Under the pieces are notes generated by a model that searched no databases, was not told the origin of the DNA, and worked only from the letters and a program-made list of their open reading frames with translations. From assembly GCA_947579605.1 (NCBI GenBank), contig OX388312.1, positions 7,440,001 to 7,504,000 of the forward strand: a stretch of DNA of 64,000 nt. The letters run 5' to 3'. The position numbers and the translations under genes are program-made. The DNA comes from Athripsodes cinereus. Lineage: Eukaryota; Arthropoda; Insecta; Trichoptera; Leptoceridae. Every line of letters begins with the position of its first letter. Within the stretch, counting starts at the first letter, position 1. Positions 56,121 to 64,000 of this stretch are shown piece by piece.

Positions 56121-58314
56121 CTTATTAATTGAATTATTCAGAACAGATTTTGATCTAGTTGGGCAATATATTCCATAATGATGTTTTTATGTTATTTTTG
56201 TATGTTATATTTTTGGAAAATAAATAAATTTAAAAAAAATAATATCCCTTGACTGAATTCACCACCAATTTAAATTCACGTTGTAAAAAGCAGAAAAACT
56301 TCTAATTTTATTTTCAATATTTTCGTGGTTTACAAAATGTAATTACATTCATCAAATCAGGAAACTGTAGTAAAAAAAACAAAAGGGGAATACGAATCCC
56401 ACATTTTAAATTTATGTATGGAGTAAAGTACAAAATAATAATGATGATAATAATAATAATATCATTATTGCATGCAACACGATAATGTAGGTGTTTTTGC
56501 AACAATTTTGGCATGTATTTTATCCATTACATTACAATTGTTTTGGATTGTGATATTCCATCATTATTTTAATCAAAATTTGCAATCAAAATAAAAAGTA
56601 CTTATATTAATCATTTGTATCGTCGAATTTTATTTATTTGTTTGTGCAATAATTAAGATGAATTTGACGTGCATAAATGTATTTTTAAGTGTGTTTTACA
56701 TATAATAAAATGCAATCAATAAATTCTGCATGAGCAGATTTGTATCGTTAAAACGAACGTTATATCTTGACTAATTAATACAATATTGATGTTAATTTGA
56801 AACTGTAAAATAATGTTGATTTTATATTCACCTGTTAGTATAGAAAATCCTTTATTTAATTTTGATGTACTCTATAATACTTATTTTGCATCATTTGATA
56901 TTTCAATTTAACAAAATTCAATCGCAAATTTTCGAAGAATATTTTATTTCAAATTGCGCGATTAGTTTACTACTAGTTGCTCTACTTATTGGATAGATTG
57001 TAACGAAATTATATAGATAGATGATTGGGATATGCCCTGTTATATGATTTCTGCCTTATAATTATTGCCTTGTTGTACCTATAATATGTCTGGCTACCGT
57101 ACTAGTGATATTTTTTTATTGCAATGATTTGATGGGCAGGCATATAATAAAGACAAACTAACGAACAAGTAATTAAAGGAACCAGTAAAAATAATAAGAA
57201 TTGAAATAAAAATACTACCAAAAAAGTGTCTGTCTTTTTAATTAGATTTGACATGACTTATTTTTGCAATGTGCATTCGAGAAACACGCGAATTTCGTGC
57301 TAAATTTAAAAGAAAACCATTAATTATACTAGGTAGATACTTTATATTATAAAAGTTAAAACGTTTGACGATTCCCAAATAACTTTCCATTAAAATTCAC
57401 CGACCGGAACGCTTGCATCCGCACAGACGATGAATGTATTTTTTTTACCTAGATACCTAGTTAATAATACCGTGCCAATGTTCCCAAAAATAATGCATAA
57501 TGCAATTTGTTCTGTAGTACATTACGTAGTACCCAAAGTACCTACCTGACAATAATAATATATTGCAAGTGCTTTATTATGTAACCAGCGGATGTCGTTT
57601 TATTGTTTTCGAGAAAATCACAAATAACACTAAATTTATATATGGATATTGTACGAGTAACAAACTCGTTTTTTTATACTTTTATCAAGACAAACAAAAG
57701 TCAGTCACGGTCTATAGAAACGGGTACATTTCATTATTTTTTGTTAAAATCCTACTTACATATTATTAATTCCTTAATAATATGCACTTAATTCTTTTGT
57801 TTGGTCTCTAGACAAATTCGACGTTTTTTTTGTTTCTTTTTTCTTGTCAATAGACAACTTGATAAGTGTTTGATTTAGCTACATCTGCGATTTTACATAA
57901 AATTTTTGCGTCTGAATAGACAATCGCAATAAAACAATAACTGATTATAAATGAAATTAAAAATTGTCGTTTGGTAGTAGACTTATTTTAGAACAATTAA
58001 TATGTTTCATGTTTATAACTATCTTTTTGGACTCATGAGTAATTTTGATTATTTTTCTTTTGTTACAGGTAAGCCGAGAACTAATCTATAAACTAAATAA
58101 CTTTTCATCGTCAATATCTTGGTAAGTTTTTCCTGATTATAGAATTTATGTGTCCTGGAAAAAATCCAACATATCTGGAGAACTTTTCGTTTTATTTGCT
58201 CTGTCTAAACGTTGCATGATTATTATTCTTTTGCAAATGCAGGTTTCATGTAATTTCGTCCTCTTATACATAATATATTATCGTTCACTTTCCTTGTGAA
58301 GATAAGGATTTTAT
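56121..58314. other. Long AT-rich stretch, one microsatellite
   Basis: An ATAATAATGATGATAATAAT run at about 56435-56462. No family matches or convincing coding segment. Confidence 0.45.
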
Positions 58315-58472
58315 ACTTTTCAGTACTTTTTTTAGTATCCCGTAAAAGACAAGAAGGTATGTATTTGTAAAACGTTGCATTAAAAGGTCTGTTAACCATC
58401 TTGGGTGTTTTCTTTTGTGACACAGAGAGAAGTGTTTTCACACAGTTTTTTGGGAGATGCGTTGATATATGG
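58315..58472 (-). repeat. Family A repeat, diverged
   Basis: TTAGTATCCCGTAAAAGACA, AAAGGTCTGTTAACCATCTT, GACACAGAGAGAAGTGTTTT and TTTTTTGGGAGATGCGTTGA keep the minus-strand family A order; the GCAGCTGGTCTGCTGG block is lost. Confidence 0.65.
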
Positions 58473-58952
58473 ATAGGTACATAAAAAGAACGTAGTTACT
58501 CGTTTTTTGTCGTTGTTACCCAACTCAGACGAATGATATTAGAACAAAATTGTATTTAGATAGGTATTTTTATATGTGATTAAAGTATTTTTTCATTGTT
58601 ATCGGGTCAGTTGATAGCAGCCGTAATCATGCGAATATATTTAAGTAAACAATACTTTCAATTGTGTCATAGGTCGCATTATAAATGTTTACTTAATATT
58701 AAATTGTCAATTGGCGGCGGAATTAAGTGGTTTAAATTATTATTGGTGTTACTTGGGCGCCGTTCATAAAAAAAAACTCGGTGAATGTCAATCCGTGAAA
58801 GAAAATGTTAAATTCGTTACCTACTGTTTAGGTACCCTTACAACTATTGATGGCTTTTTTTAAAACCTGTAAAATAAGATAAAATTAAATTATGTTATTT
58901 TATGGGAATATAATGCAAATATACTTCCAGGAGCTAAAAAATAAGAAAAGGA

Positions 58953-59255
58953 CCAATTAGATACATCGATTGGAGAACCATGTTTAAACAATGTAACATT
59001 GTGCAAAATGTAATCGAAATAAGTGAGAAAGGCGTCCCAACGCTTAAGAATTGGCTCTAGGCTGGCTTAAGTGATCACTTTCGGTGTCCATGAACAACGT
59101 TAACCAATTCCACCATTCTCACTGTCACGATGTAAGGTCCACCAATCGAGAAACGCTTTATGCAAACCATAGAAACAACCATCTCTTTGGGATCAATTCG
59201 TATGCAATATTACATTGTGTAAACATGGTTCTCCAATCGAGAAATTTTATGGGTT
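58953..59255. mobile_element. Hairpin MITE, longer copy
   Basis: The left arm CATCGATTGGAGAACCATGT...CAATGTAA (about 58963-58997) and the right arm TTACATTGTGTAAACATGG...CAATCGAG (about 59210-59241) are inverted. About 200 bp of loop contains GAGAAAGGCGTCCCAACGC, which is also in the loop at 4915-4970. GCACCCGAATCCGGTTAAAC follows, as in the other copy. Both copies belong to one family, and 4876-5009 is a deletion derivative. Confidence 0.75.
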
Positions 59256-59657
59256 ATGTCAATTGCACCCGAATCCGGTTAAACAATAAAAAAAATTGTA
59301 AACATTCTAGAAAAGGAGTAAAAAAATTGCAAAAAAACCAGATATTATGATATGTATGATATGTATTTTTTGTCATTACTGAATTTAATAATACCTACCT
59401 ATTAGGTATAGTGTACCCAGACATAAAAAATGATAAAGTTATAAATAGTTCTAATTCTAACGATCAGTGGGTTTTTCATAATTAAGTCATCAGCGAATAT
59501 TAATTTGTTTATTCATCCAAATTCAATTTCACTACCTTAGTACTGTGCACACATATTATGAATTATCCATAATAATTTAATTCTAATCTAATTTAAAACT
59601 AACAACAGGTATTCAAATTAAAAAAAATACGTTTATTTACTAATTATTTAACAAAAA

Positions 59658-59890
59658 AATTGTCTTCCACTCTTTTCCGTAAGTTTTCGAGTGTCTTGTA
59701 AAAGGCAGGTGTTCGGAAAAATAAAGACATTTTTTATATCAAATTCACCGGATGAGGTTTGTCAGCCGTCCTGAACGTCTTAATTTTTTGTTGACACAGA
59801 GAAGACGACCTGCGTGTTTATTACATGCAGCTGGTCTGCTGGTTACCCCGTTTGTGGGATATGCCGTGATGGTATAGTAGTAGTAGTAGT
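59658..59890 (-). repeat. Family A repeat, full length
   Basis: TTGTCTTCCACTCTTTTCCG, AAGTTTTCGAGTGTCTTGTA, GGCAGGTGTTCGGAAAAATA, GCCGTCCTGAACGTCTTAAT, GAAGACGACCTGCGTGTTTA, GCAGCTGGTCTGCTGGTTAC, GGGATATGCCGTGATGGTAT and a TAGTAGTAGTAGT tail. Confidence 0.9.
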
Positions 59891-61017
59891 TCTATCGTAG
59901 ATACTAAGTATCTATTTGTTTTCAGATAATACGTATCTACTAAAACTATAATATTAATAATGACATTAAACTCTAACTACCGTAATTCTATCTAAAGCAA
60001 TAGTGTTAATGTTTGATTTATCGTTAATGCGATTGTAAACTTTATGGTTTAATTATTCATGCGACTTACGATTAGTAGATTTCTGTATTATTAGTACGAA
60101 GGTGTTTTCAGATCGGTATATCATACTAGCTTTCTAACTAAAATAATAGTACAGTTAAAATCACAATATAATAACATAACTCAATGAAAGCAATCTATAT
60201 ACATTGTTATAATTTCAAGGTGCTACAAATCCTAATGAAATCAAAACATACAAACTTATTACATATAATGGTAAGAATACATTTTGTACCTGAGTCATCA
60301 TGCATGTGTATTCACTAATGTTCAAACTTTGTATCAAAGTGAATACTGAAGCATTTCATAATCTCATAATCGCACAAATTAAACACTCAACTTTTATAAT
60401 ATCAAAAGTTATTATGTTCTATCTAGGAATTAACTTTTGAATTAAATTACATTCCGTTAAAACGTTTTGAATGGTCTGTAAAAATATTAAACTACGGTTA
60501 TGCAAGAACTAAATAGTACCTACCTACGTTGGTTGCTTTTTATTAAGTTTTTTTCTAGTACGAGTTGTTGTTCTCCATATTATCATTAATTAAATAAAAC
60601 GATTATCATTAAACCCACGTCGATCCTCTTTACGTTATGTTCGCCTGATACATTGCCAGCATTTTTTTAATGTTTTATTGCTTCATGTGATTATAACACC
60701 GAATCGATAATATAAATGAATGAATTGAAGTTATTATAAAACCGAATTCTTATTATAAATGATATTATAGAAGAATCGATATCATAAATGAATGAACTCA
60801 AACACTTGGACATAATGTGTTAATTTTTTTTTTTTTTTTGATACATTTTAATTAAAATTGTGTACGGGATGCAATAAATTTAGAATCTAATGAATTGATG
60901 ATTATTTTCAACAATGAGAGTTACGTTCCTTTCTTAGAAAAAATACTTAGTATTAGAAGTAACTACTCAACAATTTTCAATTGAAAAGTGTTTTTATAAT
61001 ATACGTGGATATTTGAT
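59891..61017. other. AT-rich; small diverged direct repeat
   Basis: GAATCGATAATATAAATGAA (about 60702) and GAATCGATATCATAAATGAA (about 60773) recur 71 bp apart. Otherwise nothing. Confidence 0.45.
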
Positions 61018-61075
61018 GTAAAGCGCCCTTGAAGTGATATCACCACGATACGGCGCTATATAAATTGTTTTTACT
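61018..61075 (+). repeat. GCGCTATATAAAT-type retroposon tail
   Basis: GTAAAGCGCCCTTGAAGTGA, TATCACCACGATACGGCGCT, ATATAAATTG. A GCGCC...GGCGC pair followed by TATATAAAT is a common 3' end of invertebrate LINE/SINE copies. Only the tail remains. Confidence 0.55.
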
Positions 61076-62479
61076 ATTATGTACATTTTTATTACTGTCA
61101 ACTTTTATTTGGTAAAAACGTTTCATGACAACATCAAACAATTTCTAAAACTCCAATTACATTATTTTATTAAGCAACATATTGTCAAGACTCTTGCTTC
61201 AATTCTTAACAAAAAGGTAAAAGACATTATTCCCGTAAACATTTTAGTACGCTTGTAGAATTGCGATATTTATTCACCCACATTATTTAAAAGGAAAACC
61301 TTTTCTCTTATAGTAAATAACAACAAAGTATTTCGAACTGTTCTTCTCGTTGTTAGTGTTGTTGTTGTATTATTTCGTCGTTCATCTGTTTGGCCATTTA
61401 CACAAGTTATTTTGTATCCATTGGCTTATCTAAGTCACCCATTAGAGTCTGGTAATAATCTTAATGTTTCCCATTATGGATCTTTCATAGAGGTTTGAGA
61501 TTCACTTCTATTATTATTCGCATTTCAGTACTGCCGAGCTTTTGCTGTAGGTAAATAGTACTGTACGTAGATATTAGTTATATTTAGTTATTTACAACTT
61601 GGTTCTAAATTACCAATAATAAATTGTTAAGTTTTGAAGTTATTTATATCACTATTTTGACCTCATCTTTTAATTAAAATCTTAAAGTTTCTAAATTAAA
61701 CTTACCAATATAAATTTTGTTATCAAATTTGTGTTTATGTTGAACTATGTTTTTTGAGGTCATAGAATTTTTTTCAATTTTGGTTTCCGTAGATAATTTT
61801 AATAATGGCAAGCATCATTTTGTATGGTATCTTAATGTTTAATAGAAAGCTTAAAATGTTAGGAGGAAATTAAAGAATATTAGTTATTTTCAATATCGGC
61901 ATGAAGGTAAATCGTTGCTTTTAAATTTAATCAACTAAGCAAGTCTCAATTGATATAACTTTCTTGTTTGCATATTTGAAACCTTTTTTTACTGAATAAT
62001 TGATATGTGGTATAAAATCTTCCTTTCTTTTCATTCATTCACTGTAAAAAAAATGTATTCAGTAGAAAAAATATTCTCTTAAATCTTCGAGTTATTAATT
62101 TTTTCCTCAAGATATTTTATCTGAGCAAAAATAATAGTACTACTGGTATCTGAACATTTCCGTGCGATTAAACTAAAGTTCATTTTTATTTATTTTCAAT
62201 ATTTCAATCTTTTGTGAACGAGTATAAAAATAATAAAAAAACAATTTATATTCTTTCTTTAGTCTGAATACTAGCAAACTAAACGTTTCCATGCTATTAT
62301 TAATAAAAAAAAAGTATAACACGTATATTCCTACCTAGTGCAACAGTCAGACAATTCTCTTTCTATACATTTTCCTTCCAAGCCAGCAACTTGTTATTTT
62401 TATATCGAAGATTACATCGTGATTTTCCTCACTGTTGTAATATTTTTTTAAAAATATTTTTAACTTAATTTTCTTTACT
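61076..62479. other. No recognisable feature
   Basis: AT-rich, nothing assignable. Confidence 0.5.
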
Positions 62480-62627
62480 TCACCATCACATCATTTCTCA
62501 TAAGTGAGATAATAATCGGACTAACTCCATGTAGTAAACATCCAGCTTGTTCTTTCTGTGTCAATAAAATAATAAGATGGCATAAAAAGGTGAAGGAGAC
62601 CTATATTTTACCGGGGACTCCACGGGC
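62480..62627 (+). repeat. Family A repeat, with internal deletion
   Basis: CACCATCACATCATTTCTCA, GTAGTAAACATCCAGCTTGT, TCTTTCTGTGTCAATAAA, then directly GGAGACCTATATTTTACCGG and GGACTCCACGGG. The middle 90 bp is missing. Confidence 0.75.
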
Positions 62628-64000
62628 ACAAACATCCCTCTTTTTCGATTTCATTTTTGTTATTCAAAACACCTCTTTTATTTTATTTATTACTTTATTA
62701 ATAGTTACTACAAATAATTGATTTGTAACAGCATACGATGTTTTATTACAATTTTACACTTACAATATATGACTTCAGATCAAACTTGTCACAGAGTATC
62801 ATCTTTACATTCATTCAATAATAATTATTAATAACGTAAATATCATAAACGAATACTTGTTATGAATCTTACAATGTATTCGTAACGTTTTTAATCATCT
62901 AAATAATTATGTACTCACATTTACAGAAATAACGAGTATTTTAATGAGCTGTGATTTATTTATAATATATACCTATTTTAAAATAATTGCGGTATATAGT
63001 GTGTATGTTATTTTTATCTCTTGTTATTATTATAAGTGTTATTATTGTAGTACACATGACACATCACCTCTTTAGAATACGATAATTTAAGGTGTAATCG
63101 ATATCCGGCAATCTTAAATTTACAATCTGACCGAATACCGGATAGTAGGTTGACATCACGAGAGTATAAAATTTTCATTATGTATAAAATTAACGTCTGT
63201 GTAAATATTATCAATAAGTAATATACCTGTTTAAAACGTCGGGTTTTTGGTCAAATTTCTATGCCAATTATGTCGGTGATTTTACCAAATTTCTGTACAA
63301 ATTATGTGTCGGCGATTTTGTCAAATTTATACACCTACTACTTACGTATCCGAGATTTTACAAATTATTTGTGAAGGAATTAATTTTTTACTAAATAGTA
63401 AATAATAAGTCGGGGACCTAACTCCTATACGAATTTGATAAAGTAAGAAACTAAAAATGTTTCAGATTTTACAATGTTGGCAGAAACTATAAAAATCCTT
63501 CTGCACCAAAAAGGGTGAAAAAAAAATTGTGATGGAATGCACCAAGTTTTTTCGTAACCATGGCCGAATATATGCCGCCGAATATAAATAATCCAACATC
63601 TCAATTTTATTAAAAATTAATAAAAATCATATTTATATAAAGATAAATACATAGGAGTAATGATAAAATTTTATGTTGTGATTAAATGGAAAATAATGTA
63701 AACAATAATTACCTATACTGTAATTTCATAATATTATGTACATTATCAACTTATAGGTATATAAAAACTATAATATATTATGTATTATCATAATATAATA
63801 TATAGTTATTTTATTTATTCAACTAGTACCTAATCTTAACTATGTATTATAGAATATATAATATTTTACTATTATAGAACTAACCACTATCACAATCATT
63901 TTTGTTGAGGTAGGTAATTTTAAATAGTTTTACTGTCAGAACTATTTATTGTGTTACGATTTTACAAAGTTATGTATAATTTATGGTTTATTTAATATTC
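62628..64000. other. No recognisable feature
   Basis: AT-rich to the window edge. TTTTACCAAATTTCTGTACA and TTTTGTCAAATTTATACACC near 63280-63330 repeat loosely (phrases with TATGTCGGTGAT and TGTGTCGGCGAT), perhaps an old tandem repeat. Confidence 0.4.

Noticed and set aside
57846..57862. Possible extra piggyBac-type palindrome (TTGTCAATAGACAACTT)
   Set aside because: Imperfect, isolated, with no TTAA-flanked ends or transposase sequence nearby.

Overview
The window looks like gene-poor, AT-rich nuclear DNA of an insect, most likely an aphid or another sap-feeding hemipteran. The organism call is inference. It rests on the base composition, the many TAGGTA/TACCTA strings, and a crowd of short retroposons, MITEs, LINE tails and one piggyBac-type element. 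I see no intact protein-coding gene, rRNA, true tRNA or CRISPR array. Almost everything recognisable is transposable-element debris, often nested.

The commonest component, called family A here, is a dispersed repeat of about 240 bp with at least 23 copies on both strands. Intact copies end at one side in a TAG/TAC-type short repeat. Two tRNA-derived SINE families (B and C) carry clear Pol III B boxes and sit almost end to end near 43.7-44.1 kb. Family D is a retroposon with an AATAA-type tail. E, G and T are other 3' tails. Family H is a repeat with copies at 14.6-15.5 kb and 54.9-55.2 kb. Family F occupies 45.6-48.5 kb and includes a fresh 234-bp tandem duplication.

Layout: 0-5 kb holds retroposons, a 784-bp foldback-like element nested in a family A copy, and a hairpin MITE. 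5-13 kb is mostly featureless, with family A copies, a LINE tail and a 154-bp tandem duplication. 13-19 kb holds a 511-bp hAT-like element in family H and a SINE C copy. 19-26 kb holds a hairpin MITE, two LINE C-terminal remnants, a TA-flanked 298-bp element, a candidate exon and a tandem dimer of a 201-bp MITE. 26-43 kb is sparse, with scattered retroposons and a 390-bp inverted-repeat element. 43-49 kb holds the SINE pair, family F and a 91-bp hairpin. 48978-50820 is a piggyBac-type element with its TTAA target sites and 13-bp ends, but with a dead transposase and its own nested insertion. 51-64 kb holds LINE remnants, the second copies of family H and of the hairpin MITE, and long stretches with nothing recognisable.

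No genes can be seen working together. What can be read is an insertion history: several nested insertions can be undone on paper because target duplications, a paralogous empty site or a reading frame are preserved. A few short open segments could be exons or gene fragments and are listed with low confidence.
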